From the NCBI GenBank assembly GCA_016212515.1, contig JACRFZ010000115.1:1-64000 (forward strand): a DNA stretch of 64,000 nt. Reading direction: 5' to 3'. Positions 25,703 to 34,926 of the stretch are shown one piece after another. The translations under genes were made by a program, and so were the position numbers. Numbering within the stretch: position 1 is the stretch's first letter; every line of letters begins with the position of its first letter. The DNA comes from Candidatus Melainabacteria bacterium (GTDB lineage Bacteria > Cyanobacteriota > Vampirovibrionia > Obscuribacterales > Obscuribacteraceae). The notes beneath the pieces were generated by a model. It was given only the letters and a program-made list of their open reading frames with translations, made no database searches and was not told where the DNA came from.

Positions 25703-27307
25703 ATGCTGACAGTATTGGCTAGTGTATATGATAAGACCGGGCTCGTAGAGCTTCTCAAAGCGCTCTCAGAAGTTGAGCAGGTAAAAGTGATAGCCACAGG
25801 CTCCACTTGCGGCTACTTGCGCGAGCATGGCTTTGACGGCGTCAAAGTGGAAGACATGACCGGCTTCCCCGAGATTCTCGATGGACGGGTCAAGACCCTT
25901 CATCCCCGCGTCTTTGCCGGTGTGCTGGCCAGAGCGTCTGAGGCTGACCGGGCTACACTGAAGGAGCACAATATCAGCGAAATCGATGTGGTGGTCGTGA
26001 ATTTGTATCCTTTTGCCGAGAAGATGAAGCTCGGACTGAAGCTTTCCGAACTGATAGAATTCATTGATATCGGCGGTCCCAGCTTGCTGAGAGCCGGCTC
26101 CAAGAATTATGACCGGGTAGCGGTGTTGTCGAGCCCCACCCAGTACCAGGCTTTTGCCGAGGCTGTCAAAGCCGGCAAGGCCGATAAAGCCTACCGCTTG
26201 CAGTTGGCTGCCGCCGTCTTTGCTCAGACCAAAGAATACGACGGCTTGATTGAGCAAGTGTTGAGTGCTGCTGCCAGAGGCGAAGAAGCCGAGAGCGCTC
26301 ATTTCCCGGCCGCCGTTTCCTTGCGTCTGAAGCAGGTGAGCACCCTTCGTTATGGTGAAAATCCTCATCAGGCTGCGGCCTGGTATCAGCCTCCCCGCCT
26401 TTCCGAAGGCCTGGACGCCGATAGTTTCCCGCCCTTTGAACAGTTGGCCGGCAAAGAACTTTCCGCCAATAACATCGTCGACTGCTACGCCCTGGTTCGT
26501 ATCTTGCGCGATATTCGCAAATCTACCTCAAGCGCTGCCGAAGCTGCCTGTATCATCAAGCACAATAATCCCTGCGGCGTAGCCATCGGGAAGACCACAG
26601 AAGAAGCCTTCGACCGGGCCTACGGCACCGACCCGCTTTCCGCTTTCGGCGGCATTTACGGATTCTCCGGCAATGTAGACGGTGCTCTTGCCGCCAAGAT
26701 CGTTCAAGGTTTCGTCGAGATCGTCGCCGCTCCCTCTTTCAGTGAAGAAGCACTCAAGACCTTTGCTTCCAAAAAGAATATGCGCGTGCTCAAATTGAAA
26801 GCTGGTTTGCTGGGCGAAGCCAATACCGCCTCCCCGGAAGCCAGTCCGATTCGCATTAAGGACATGGGCGACTTCGGTTTGATCCTTGAGAAAGACGTTG
26901 AAAAGCCGGTTTCCGTGGCTGAGTTCGAGACCGCTTGCGGCGACGGTCAACTTGCCGTCAGCCTCAAAGATGATCTGGCTTTTGCCTGGAATGTGGTCAA
27001 GCATCTGACATCCAACGCCATTGTCGTGGTAAAAGACGGCAACGCCGTCGGCTTCGGTATCGGTCAGACCAGCCGGGTCGCTTCCGTGAAACTAGCTCTG
27101 GCTCAGGGTGGTGCCCTCTGCCAGGGGGCAATCATGGCCAGTGATGCCTTCTTCCCTAATGTAGACAGCATCGAGGAAGCCGCCGCCCATGGTATCAAGG
27201 TAATTATTCAGCCGGGCGGCAGCATCAAAGATAAAGACGTCATTGCTAAAGCTCAGGAACTGGGCGTGACCATGCTTCTCACCGGTCAGCGCTGTTTCCG
27301 TCACTGA
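25703..27307 (+). CDS. purH: Bifunctional AICAR transformylase/IMP cyclohydrolase
   Basis: PurH carries out the last two steps to IMP. The ATG at 25703 behind aggggg is chosen because the protein should begin [16 protein letters not shown]; an in-frame start at 25652 is less likely. The N-terminal cyclohydrolase part shows [17 protein letters not shown] and [11 protein letters not shown]. The C-terminal transformylase part shows [25 protein letters not shown] and [14 protein letters not shown]. Length 534 residues, normal for the family. Confidence 0.97.
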   Translation: MLTVLASVYDKTGLVELLKALSEVEQVKVIATGSTCGYLREHGFDGVKVEDMTGFPEILDGRVKTLHPRVFAGVLARASEADRATLKEHNISEIDVVVVNLYPFAEKMKLGLKLSELIEFIDIGGPSLLRAGSKNYDRVAVLSSPTQYQAFAEAVKAGKADKAYRLQLAAAVFAQTKEYDGLIEQVLSAAARGEEAESAHFPAAVSLRLKQVSTLRYGENPHQAAAWYQPPRLSEGLDADSFPPFEQLAGKELSANNIVDCYALVRILRDIRKSTSSAAEAACIIKHNNPCGVAIGKTTEEAFDRAYGTDPLSAFGGIYGFSGNVDGALAAKIVQGFVEIVAAPSFSEEALKTFASKKNMRVLKLKAGLLGEANTASPEASPIRIKDMGDFGLILEKDVEKPVSVAEFETACGDGQLAVSLKDDLAFAWNVVKHLTSNAIVVVKDGNAVGFGIGQTSRVASVKLALAQGGALCQGAIMASDAFFPNVDSIEEAAAHGIKVIIQPGGSIKDKDVIAKAQELGVTMLLTGQRCFRH

Positions 27308-27314
27308 GGTGCCC

Positions 27315-27851
27315 ATGTCTGAAAGAACAGATGCCTCCAAAAAGCCTCTCGTGGGTCTCGTTATGGGCAGCCAGTCGGACTACAAGGTGATGGTGCATGC
27401 CAGGGAAATTCTGGTGCGGGCGGAAGTGCCTCATGAGACCCTGGTGGTCAGTGCCCACCGCACGCCGGAGCGTATGTACGAGTACGGTCAGAGCGCTCAG
27501 GGGCGCGGTCTTAAGGTGATTATTGCCGGTGCCGGTGGGGCCGCCCACCTGCCCGGCATGCTCTCCAGTTTGACGCCCTTGCCTGTGCTCGGAGTGCCGG
27601 TGCCCGGCAGCAATTTGTCCGGGCTCGACAGCCTCCTTTCTATAGTGCAGATGCCCGGCGGCGTGCCGACCGCAACCTTTGCCGTGGGTAAGGCCGGCGC
27701 CGTCAACGCTGCTCTCTTTGCCATAAAGATATTGGCTTTGCAAAGCGAGAACGAGAAACTGGCACATTTTCTCGCCATGGAAAGGCAGCGTCGGGCTGAT
27801 GAGGCCATTGCCTCCAGCGACCAGTTGCTTGATTTTGATGGGCATCTCTAA
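27315..27851 (+). CDS. purE: N5-CAIR mutase
   Basis: PurE moves the carboxyl group of N5-CAIR to form CAIR. The 178-residue protein has [41 protein letters not shown] and the conserved loop [18 protein letters not shown], which mark the bacterial class I enzyme that needs PurK. ATG at 27315 behind gaggt is chosen over a GTG at 27309. purK follows after 13 bp. Confidence 0.96.
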   Translation: MSERTDASKKPLVGLVMGSQSDYKVMVHAREILVRAEVPHETLVVSAHRTPERMYEYGQSAQGRGLKVIIAGAGGAAHLPGMLSSLTPLPVLGVPVPGSNLSGLDSLLSIVQMPGGVPTATFAVGKAGAVNAALFAIKILALQSENEKLAHFLAMERQRRADEAIASSDQLLDFDGHL

Positions 27852-27864
27852 AGGAGACCTTAGC

Positions 27865-29016
27865 TTGAAGGTTGTTGGAATTTTAGGCGGCGGGCAATTG
27901 GGGCTCTTCCTGAGCCAGAGCCTTGCCCGCCTCGGCGCTGCCACTGCCGTATTTGATCCCGACCTTGATGCGCCGACCCATCGTCATACGGCTTCCGCTT
28001 TCCCTTTTCCTTTTACCGACCAGGAAAAGCTCAAGCAGTTTGAAAATCTTTCCGATGTCATCACATATGAATTCGAACACTTGCCTGTCAGTGTGCTCTC
28101 CACGATTGCTGAGCACGAGAAGCTTTTCAGACCATCTCTTAAGGTTCTGGCCGTGGCTCAGGACCGCCTGCTGGAGAAATGCTTTTTGCGCGATAAGCAT
28201 TTTCCTGTGGTGGATTTTCTAGCCATCGAGAAGAAAGAAGACCTTGCCGCCTTCGAGCAATTTGAGTTGCCCTGTCTGGTCAAGACGGTACGGGGCGGCT
28301 ACGACGGCAAAGGGCAAAAAAGGCTCAAGAGCGCGGCTGAAAGGCAGACCTTCTTGCCTGAACTGCTTGAGCGCCTCGAGCGTGGCGAGACCCTGGTGGC
28401 GGAGAAACTCATAGATCTCAGTCTGGAGATGAGTTGCATTGTTGCCAGGCAGAAAGGCAAGTGCGTTACCATGCCGGTCTTTGAGAATGTCCACAAAGAT
28501 TCGATACTGGACACCACAGTCTTTCCCTCCAGTCTTTCTGAAGAACTGGATGCCAGGGTGAGAAAATTGGCCTGCGACATCGCTGACGTTCTAGATGTGG
28601 AAGGGCTCTTGACCGTTGAGTTTTTCTTGAGCGGGCAAGACATTTTTGTAAATGAACTGGCGCCCCGCCCTCATAATTCCGGGCATCTTTCCATGCAGGC
28701 TTTCAATTTGAGCCAGTTCGACTTGCTTTCTCGAATCTTGCTCGATATACCCATTTCCGATTGCGAGCCCATTTCCGAACAGGCTTTCGCCATGGCCAAT
28801 ATACTGGGTGAGTGCTACTACGTGGACGGTGGACGTTCCATCCTTAATATGAAGGCCCTTGAGAAGGCTCCCGGTTTTGTGGAATTGCTTTTGTACGGCA
28901 AGCAGGAACCGAGAAAAGCTCGTAAAATGGGCCATCTGGTCTGCCGGGGGGCAACACCGGCGGAAGCCTTGCACCGGGCTCTGGCTCTTCGAAAGGCTTT
29001 GTCGAGCCCGGGTTAA
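27865..29016 (+). CDS. purK: N5-CAIR synthetase
   Basis: PurK carboxylates AIR with ATP and bicarbonate to N5-CAIR. The 383-residue ATP-grasp protein opens VVGILGGGQLGLFLSQSLA and has CLVKTVRGGYDGKGQ, VAEKLIDLSLEMSCIVAR and NELAPRPHNSGH, the family signature. TTG at 27865 with aaggag upstream is the start. With it the operon covers every IMP step except that of PurB. Confidence 0.95.
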   Translation: MKVVGILGGGQLGLFLSQSLARLGAATAVFDPDLDAPTHRHTASAFPFPFTDQEKLKQFENLSDVITYEFEHLPVSVLSTIAEHEKLFRPSLKVLAVAQDRLLEKCFLRDKHFPVVDFLAIEKKEDLAAFEQFELPCLVKTVRGGYDGKGQKRLKSAAERQTFLPELLERLERGETLVAEKLIDLSLEMSCIVARQKGKCVTMPVFENVHKDSILDTTVFPSSLSEELDARVRKLACDIADVLDVEGLLTVEFFLSGQDIFVNELAPRPHNSGHLSMQAFNLSQFDLLSRILLDIPISDCEPISEQAFAMANILGECYYVDGGRSILNMKALEKAPGFVELLLYGKQEPRKARKMGHLVCRGATPAEALHRALALRKALSSPG

Positions 29017-29027
29017 GGGGGAAACAA

Positions 29028-30014
29028 TTGAGTCGGACTAAGCAGATAACGGCGGCAGTGTTCCTAACTCTCGGCTTACTGGCCTGTCCCGGAACTACTC
29101 TCAGGGCGCAGCAGCCGGCGCAGTCATTGGCGCCTGAGGAAGCCTTCCCGGCTTTTCAGATGGACTTACGGCAGCAGTTTCTTTCTCCCTCCCTGTTGAT
29201 GAAGGGTAAAGTCGCCTTTGATCCCGGTTTGAAAGTCTATTGTTTTACTTACAAAGGCTGCCGGGTCAGCTTGCTCTTACTGGATAGTCAGAAACTGTCC
29301 TTGAAACCGGCGCTGGCCTCGTCCGGTACCGAGCCTACAGAGACTGTCGCGGCCGGAAGTGGTGCCCTGGCTGCCACCAATGGTGGTTACTTCAATCTTT
29401 CCGATGGTAAGAGCACCAGTTTTGTGGTGCTGGACGGGCGTCTGGTCGCCGATCCAAGAGAGAACAAGGCTCTAACTGGTAATCCCAGACTGACTGCCTT
29501 TCTTCCTAAGATTTATGAGCGCAGCGAATTGCGCGTCTATCAAGATAAGCTCGGAAAAATTTCTTACGCCATCACCGCTCATAGTGATGTTGTTCCTGCC
29601 GCTCTCACACTCAAGCACTCTCTGCAGGGCGGCCCGCGCCTTCTGCCGCAGTTGACTGCCGAAGCGGAGGCTTTCCTGCGCACCGAGCCTGATGGCAAGG
29701 TCGTTGATTCAATCGGCGTCAATCGCACGGCGGCCCGCACTGCCGTAGCCTTTTTGAAAGACGGACGGGCGCTTTTGGTTTCTTGCGCCGGTAAAGGACA
29801 GGATGAGTTTTCTTCCGGTCTTACTCTGGCCGATTTGAGCGCCTTGCTAAAGTCTATTGGTGCTGTGGAAGCCCTCAATTTCGACGGCGGCACCTCCACA
29901 ACTTTGGTCTGCCGTGTCAAGGACAGTAAGAGTTCGGCAAAGTCGTACACTATGTTGATCGGCCGCAAGCCGCAAACCCGCGTGCGGTCGGTCTTGCAGG
30001 TGGTTAGCCGATAG
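29028..30014 (+). CDS. Exported phosphodiester glycosidase-like (NAGPA domain) protein
   Basis: The 328-residue protein has an export signal with a lipobox-like LLAC near residue 20, so it may be a lipoprotein. The remaining sequence fits the NAGPA domain: AATNGGYFNLSDGKSTSF, SLQGGPRLLP, GVNRTAARTAVAFLKDGRAL and LNFDGGTSTTLVCR near the end. In animals this domain uncovers GlcNAc-phosphodiesters; in bacteria it is common in envelope and exopolysaccharide proteins, with substrate mostly unknown. The TTG start sits 11 bp after purK with aaggggga, so it is co-transcribed with the purine operon, and a terminator follows. Confidence 0.85.
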   Translation: MSRTKQITAAVFLTLGLLACPGTTLRAQQPAQSLAPEEAFPAFQMDLRQQFLSPSLLMKGKVAFDPGLKVYCFTYKGCRVSLLLLDSQKLSLKPALASSGTEPTETVAAGSGALAATNGGYFNLSDGKSTSFVVLDGRLVADPRENKALTGNPRLTAFLPKIYERSELRVYQDKLGKISYAITAHSDVVPAALTLKHSLQGGPRLLPQLTAEAEAFLRTEPDGKVVDSIGVNRTAARTAVAFLKDGRALLVSCAGKGQDEFSSGLTLADLSALLKSIGAVEALNFDGGTSTTLVCRVKDSKSSAKSYTMLIGRKPQTRVRSVLQVVSR

Positions 30015-30060
30015 CTGCTACCGTTTACAAGGTGGGCAAAGCTCTAATCTTGATCATGAC

Positions 30061-30082
30061 AATACGCTTTTGCGTATTTTTA
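30061..30082 (+). terminator. Terminator of the purine operon
   Basis: A perfect stem aatacgc (30061-30067)/gcgtatt (30072-30078) closes a tttt loop and runs into a T-rich tail. It marks the end of the purF to NAGPA transcription unit. Confidence 0.8.
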
Positions 30083-30099
30083 TGAGACGCTTTCGGTGT

Positions 30100-30300
30100 A
30101 AATATGTGAAGAAACGAGAACGGTCCCCCAGCGTCACTGACGAACTGCACCAAGTCGTCAGCACCGGAGAACCGTTCCCTACCCCAAAGTCGCCACAGTT
30201 GTTAACAATACTAAGCAACCAGTCGACTCGCGCGGGCAAGAGTCCACTTCTCTTGGTCCGCACTACAGTTAGTATCATAGGCCAATGAGCTGCCTGACAA
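30100..30300 (-). ncRNA. Candidate small RNA with its own promoter, unknown class
   Basis: On the minus strand a -35 TTGTCA (30295-30300) stands 15 bp from TATGAT (30274-30279), or 18 bp from GATACT. Downstream, gactc/gagtc forms one hairpin. A larger one has the outer stem gaacggt/accgttc (30118-30124 with 30171-30177) and the inner stem ctgacga/tcgtcag (30137-30143 with 30155-30161). A T-rich stretch near 30105-30112 could end transcription, giving about 160 nt. No coding pattern is seen. It does not match the tmRNA, RNase P, SRP or 6S motifs I know. Confidence 0.35.
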
Positions 30301-30867
30301 TAGAGGTTTCGTTTAAGCACAAAATTAGATGTCCTTAGAGAAACACTTGCACTGCCTGCGGTGAAGTTTTCTAAGAATGGCTCTAGAGGCTGTCTTTGGA
30401 GTGTCGCTTATAGCAATGTTTAGTATCGGAATTTGCATGAAATTCCTTCTAGCTTATACCGCAGCTGAAGCGGATTTCCGATGATATATCTCTTTTATGG
30501 ATCTTTTCCTATGTATTATCCGGTTGTTACCGAGCGCTGATTTGTTCTCTCGTTGAGATGGCTATAAGCCAATACAGCGCTTGGTTTGCGGCTTTGTTGC
30601 GTTTTGTGGAACACTATTACATTTGTTGCTTTTGTTGCAGGTGTTGCAAATCGAAGCTGCATTTCGGCAATGTATATAATCTTGGCCGGTCTTTGACTGT
30701 CTCTTATATTTCACACTTTCTGTACAGTCTCTGTGCCATTGCCTGTGGTGCAGGTTCTTTAGCTGCCTCTCAGCTGCTGTCTTCTATGCGATGGATATGT
30801 TTTTGGTGGCTTATGGTATCGGAATGGGTAAAATGCATTACAGGTGATCCTTTAGCAGGTCTTCCCG
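30301..30867. other. AT-rich intergenic region before the MFS gene
   Basis: This stretch shows no convincing gene. An open frame at 30558-30878 (106 codons) has unusually many Cys and Trp, no family resemblance and runs into the next gene's start, so I treat it as noncoding. The promoter of the MFS gene must lie here but was not identified. Confidence 0.45.
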
Positions 30868-32121
30868 TTGACCAATAATCATGACGAAAGCCCATATGCT
30901 GCTCTTAAGCTCAAAGACTTTCGACTGCTTCTGCTTGGTCGCCTCTTTGTTACTCTTTCCGTGCAAATTCACAGTCTCTGCGTGGGTTGGCAGGTTTACG
31001 AGCTAACCCACAATCCCCTGGTTCTGGGCTTGATCGGCTTGGCGGAGGCTCTCCCCGCTATCGCTGTCTCTCTCTATGCCGGCCATGTGGCCGATATTTG
31101 CAACCGCCGTTACCTGGCGCTACTTTCTTGCCTTCTTCTTTTTCTCAGCCTGGTTGCTCTTTGCTTCTTCTGTATCGGCATGACCGGTGTTTCCCTGCTT
31201 TACGCCATCTTTGCCGTCATTGTAGTAACCGGTGTGGCGCGAGGTTTCTACGGTCCGGCTGTTTTTGGTCTTTTATCCGATGTGGTTCCGCGTCCCCTGT
31301 TGGGCAATGCTGCGGCCTGGAACAGTGCCTGCTGGCAGGGGTCGGCTATGCTTGGTCCGATCATGGGTGGTTTCTTATACGGCGCCTTAGGTGCAGTTCA
31401 GTCATATATGCTCTCCGCCGCACTCTTGCTCTTTTCTCTGGTCTGCTTTTTGTTCTTGCGCAGTGCTTCCACCCTTAAGGCCTCCACGGCCGGTGTGATC
31501 GCCAATATAAAAGAAGGCTTGCGCTTTGTATTTACCAATGAACTACTTCTGGGGGCTATGTCTCTTGACTTGTTCGCTGTGCTCTTCGGTGGTGCCGTGG
31601 CATTGCTGCCTATTTTCAGCGCGGAAGTCTTCCACATGGGCCCCCAGGCTCTCGGCTTTCTGCGGGCCGCACCGCCGGTAGGGGCATTGCTGACCGCCTC
31701 TCTGCTCACCCATGTGCCCATTAAGAAGCATGCCGGACGCATCTTGCTTGCCTGCGTGGGTGGCTTTGGTCTCAGCATCATCGGCTTTGGGCTCTCGAAG
31801 AATTTTGAACTATCGCTTGCTCTGCTCACTTTGAGCGGCATGTTGGACGGTGTCAGTGTTTATATAAGGGGCATTATCTACCAGCTTTCCACTCCCGATG
31901 AGCTGAAAGGGCGGGTATCCTCGGTGAACAATATATTTATTGGTTCCTCCAATGAAATCGGAGAGTTCGAGTCGGGCGTAACGGCTCGCCTCATGGGTCT
32001 TGTGCCGGCAGTTGTATTCGGCGGGGCCATGACCTTACTGGTCGTGCTTTTAACTGCCTGGAAAGCACCCAAACTGCGCAATCTGGATATGCAGAATCTT
32101 TATCTGCGCGAGAGCCGTTGA
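30868..32121 (+). CDS. Major facilitator superfamily exporter (EntS/MFS_3-like)
   Basis: The 417 residues are strongly hydrophobic with about twelve membrane helices. The N-terminal FRLLLLGRLFVTLSVQIHSL and GWQVYELTHNPLVLGLIGL, then AGHVADICNRRYL (the MFS signature loop between helices 2 and 3), are typical of the EntS-type MFS_3 family, whose members export siderophores or drugs. Near the C-terminus STPDELKGRVSSVNNIFIG is also characteristic. The TTG start at 30868 is tentative, with only a weak site upstream. No siderophore genes lie nearby, so the substrate is unknown. Confidence 0.88.
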   Translation: MTNNHDESPYAALKLKDFRLLLLGRLFVTLSVQIHSLCVGWQVYELTHNPLVLGLIGLAEALPAIAVSLYAGHVADICNRRYLALLSCLLLFLSLVALCFFCIGMTGVSLLYAIFAVIVVTGVARGFYGPAVFGLLSDVVPRPLLGNAAAWNSACWQGSAMLGPIMGGFLYGALGAVQSYMLSAALLLFSLVCFLFLRSASTLKASTAGVIANIKEGLRFVFTNELLLGAMSLDLFAVLFGGAVALLPIFSAEVFHMGPQALGFLRAAPPVGALLTASLLTHVPIKKHAGRILLACVGGFGLSIIGFGLSKNFELSLALLTLSGMLDGVSVYIRGIIYQLSTPDELKGRVSSVNNIFIGSSNEIGEFESGVTARLMGLVPAVVFGGAMTLLVVLLTAWKAPKLRNLDMQNLYLRESR

Positions 32122-32206
32122 AGCCGGTAAGCTTCCTCTTGGGTTTGTGGCTCCTTTGCCGTTTGCAAGGCTAGTAGCAAGAGACCTGCCTGTTAGCGCG
32201 AACGAC

Positions 32207-32236
32207 TTGACAATAGGCGCCATGTATAAATAAACT
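32207..32236 (+). promoter_or_regulatory. Promoter of the glycosyltransferase-methyltransferase gene
   Basis: A perfect TTGACA (32207-32212) is followed 18 bp later by TAAACT within an AT-rich stretch, about 55 bp before the TTG start at 32292. Confidence 0.5.
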
Positions 32237-32291
32237 ACATCGTTTTATATGGCCGTCTGCGTTTGCCTTTGGACGGACAGAGGAGTCTCTT

Positions 32292-34904
32292 TTGAAAATT
32301 GATGGCGGAGCCGCTATAAATCGGCGACCCTCCGGTTTCGACTTAAGTCAATATAACGAACTCAGAGCGACAATAGTTTCCGAGCGCGCCAAGAGAGTTA
32401 TTAATTCTCGTTCCTGGCGTGTTACTGAGGTGGCGCGCAAAGTTAACGCGCTCAGTAAGAAGCTAAAGCGCGCCGCAATGCGCCTGGGTTATCCGTTAGA
32501 GATACAGCAGGGACGCAGTTATGATCAAGTGCTTGCCGAGGCTGTCGAACTCGTGGAAGCCAGTGGTCTTTTTGACGAGCCGTACTACCTTGAGCAGCTA
32601 AAACAAAGGGGCATTAAGACCGGTGATTGCATTACGCATTTTTTGACGACGGGCTGGAAAACCGGTCTTAATCCCAATACTTTCTTCGACTGCCGGTATT
32701 ACATCAATAAGGCAAGCAAAGCCAACATTCAGGTCCGAATCAACCCGCTGGTGCACTATTTGTTAGAGGGTGCCAGGCTCAGGCTGCGAACCAGCAGTTA
32801 TTTCGATACTGCATATTATGTTTCTAATCAGCAGGATGTAATTGCTTCCGATATCAATCCCCTCACTCATTTCTTGCAATTTGGTATCTTCGAAAATAGG
32901 TTGCCGGTGATGCTGAGTAGCAGCACAAGCCTGTCTGAAGGGAAAAGACGAACTTACAGGAACTGGTCTTCCGCAAATTCGAACGAGTCTGTGGAGACTA
33001 GCCGTGTGAGCGGTGAAAGTCAGTTTGACTGTGTCCTATGTATCCACTCAGCCAGCCTCACCGGCGCTCCTCTATTAGGCCTTAGCATCCTGCGCCATTT
33101 TCTAGACTTGGGGCTGGAGGTTCTCTTGGTTCTTCTTGATGATGGAGAGCTTGTGCCGGAGTTCTTTAGTCTCTGCCCCGTTATCGACTTAAGTGAATGT
33201 GTAAACTACAAAGAGTATTTGAGCGCTGAGTTAGAGAATCTGTTATCCAGCGGCCGGCTAACCAACTCCGTGCCGGTGCTATTAAATTCTGCCGAGAACC
33301 TGGTTATCTGTGAGGTGTTTAACAGCCTCTCCTTCAACACCACGGTCCTTGTGCATGAGTTCATGACAGACTATTCCGAAGCACAGCAGCGGCACTTGTT
33401 GGAGAATGCGGATAACCTGGTTTTTTCCTGTCAGACGACAAAAGCTTCCTGTCATTATTTGCATCAATATCAGTGTCGTACTCATATTCTGCCTCAGGGT
33501 CTTCTGGATGAGACCTTTCTCAATCTGGACAGACAGATGGGTCGTGCATTTTTGCAGAAGCAACTATCTATTGAGCCGGAAGATTTTGTGGTACTGGCTT
33601 GCGGTACGGCAGAACATCGCAAGGGTGTTGATTATTTCGTGCAAAGTGCCGTCTCTTATCTTTCCAGGCAGCCGGAAGGCGGCAACACGCATTTTATCTG
33701 GATAGGCGATCCGCTTGAGCCGTCTGATATGTTTTACAGATTAGTACAACAAGACCTTTCAAGATCGGCATCAAAGGCTAATATCCACTTTGTTGGTAAA
33801 CAAAGTGAGTTGGCGCCATTTTTCGCCGGGGCGGATCTCTTTATGTTACCTTCCCGTCAAGATCCGCTTCCTTGTGTGCTGCATCTGGCTATGGCAGCAG
33901 GTTTACCGACGCTCGCCTTTGCAGACTGCGGCGGTGCCAGCGAAATACTGGCTGGTGGCGGGGGCAGCCTTGTGCCTTATGGCAACATCGACAGGATGGT
34001 GGATGCCATACAAAACTACCGGCAGGATCACAATTTGCTGCAGCGAGCCAAGCACGAGGCACGTAAGATCGTCGGCAGCCGATTCTTGATGAAAGACTAT
34101 ATCGCCGCACTTCTTGCGCTGACCGGTCTGGTACCGAGCCCGGTGCATAGCGTTGATCAGGTGAAAGAACACTACGAAGCTCATTCCCAGACCTATCTGG
34201 ATACTTACGGTAGCATATTGCAGGCCTACCGACCGCAAGATGTAGACGAGATGCTGCAAGCTCAACTGGACCTTGCTGATTTAAAAGACGGCATGAGCGT
34301 TCTCGATGCCGGCTGTGGGGTGTGTGGTCCAGCGGTTTACTTCGCTGCTCGCAGGGACCTCCACATAGAAGCTATTACCCTGTCCGAGGCTCAAAAGGAA
34401 GCGGCCGATCATCTTATTGCCAGGGAGGGCCTATCCGACAAGGTCTTTGTACAAGTGGCCGATTTTCACAGCCTGGAAGACTTGTATCCTGAAGATCGTT
34501 TTGATCGAATTCTCTTCCTGGAGTCCTTGTGTCATTCCCCTGCACCCTATGAGGCCTTGTCTAGCGCTCGTCGAGTCATTAAAGAAGACGGACTCCTCTT
34601 TATCAAAGATTTTGTAATGCATGATTGGCGAGAAGATCCAGAGATGCATGAGAAACAGCAGTGCTATGCCGGTCTTTCCTACGAACTCTACCGGTATCGC
34701 CTTCTATATATTGAGCAGTTGACCGCACTCTTGAAACTGAGCGGATTTTCCGTCAAAAAATCAATAATCAATCTGTATTCGGGGCAGGAAGACCCTTCTG
34801 CTCAACTGAATTTTGAGGGAGCGGCCGGTTTTGACTGGCGTAAAATTGCGGGAGGTTCATTTCACATAGCGGATAGTATCATCCTGCTCGCCGAGCCTTT
34901 CTAG
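32292..34904 (+). CDS. Three-part protein: FDxxYY/NPLxHYL repeats, GT4-like glycosyltransferase, SAM methyltransferase
   Basis: This 870-residue protein has no signal peptide. Residues about 70-225 carry three modules of the type FDxxYYL... NPLxHYLxxG (for example INPLVHYLLEGARLRLR) that often precede bacterial glycosyltransferases. Residues about 240-620 are a GT-B fold with CGTAEHRKGVDYF and FFAGADLFMLPSRQDPLP, then CGGASEIL. The EX7E donor motif is altered (first Glu to Asp, second to Leu). Residues about 625-870 are a class I methyltransferase with VLDAGCGVCGPAVYF. It may glycosylate and methylate a lipid or polysaccharide. The UbiA-like gene follows after 22 bp. Confidence 0.85.
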   Translation: MKIDGGAAINRRPSGFDLSQYNELRATIVSERAKRVINSRSWRVTEVARKVNALSKKLKRAAMRLGYPLEIQQGRSYDQVLAEAVELVEASGLFDEPYYLEQLKQRGIKTGDCITHFLTTGWKTGLNPNTFFDCRYYINKASKANIQVRINPLVHYLLEGARLRLRTSSYFDTAYYVSNQQDVIASDINPLTHFLQFGIFENRLPVMLSSSTSLSEGKRRTYRNWSSANSNESVETSRVSGESQFDCVLCIHSASLTGAPLLGLSILRHFLDLGLEVLLVLLDDGELVPEFFSLCPVIDLSECVNYKEYLSAELENLLSSGRLTNSVPVLLNSAENLVICEVFNSLSFNTTVLVHEFMTDYSEAQQRHLLENADNLVFSCQTTKASCHYLHQYQCRTHILPQGLLDETFLNLDRQMGRAFLQKQLSIEPEDFVVLACGTAEHRKGVDYFVQSAVSYLSRQPEGGNTHFIWIGDPLEPSDMFYRLVQQDLSRSASKANIHFVGKQSELAPFFAGADLFMLPSRQDPLPCVLHLAMAAGLPTLAFADCGGASEILAGGGGSLVPYGNIDRMVDAIQNYRQDHNLLQRAKHEARKIVGSRFLMKDYIAALLALTGLVPSPVHSVDQVKEHYEAHSQTYLDTYGSILQAYRPQDVDEMLQAQLDLADLKDGMSVLDAGCGVCGPAVYFAARRDLHIEAITLSEAQKEAADHLIAREGLSDKVFVQVADFHSLEDLYPEDRFDRILFLESLCHSPAPYEALSSARRVIKEDGLLFIKDFVMHDWREDPEMHEKQQCYAGLSYELYRYRLLYIEQLTALLKLSGFSVKKSIINLYSGQEDPSAQLNFEGAAGFDWRKIAGGSFHIADSIILLAEPF

Positions 34905-34926
34905 TCTGGGGCTACGGCGACTACTC

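Noticed and set aside
30558-30878. A 106-codon open frame before the MFS gene
   Set aside because: Cys- and Trp-rich composition, no family features, and overlap with the next start make it look like chance in T-rich DNA.
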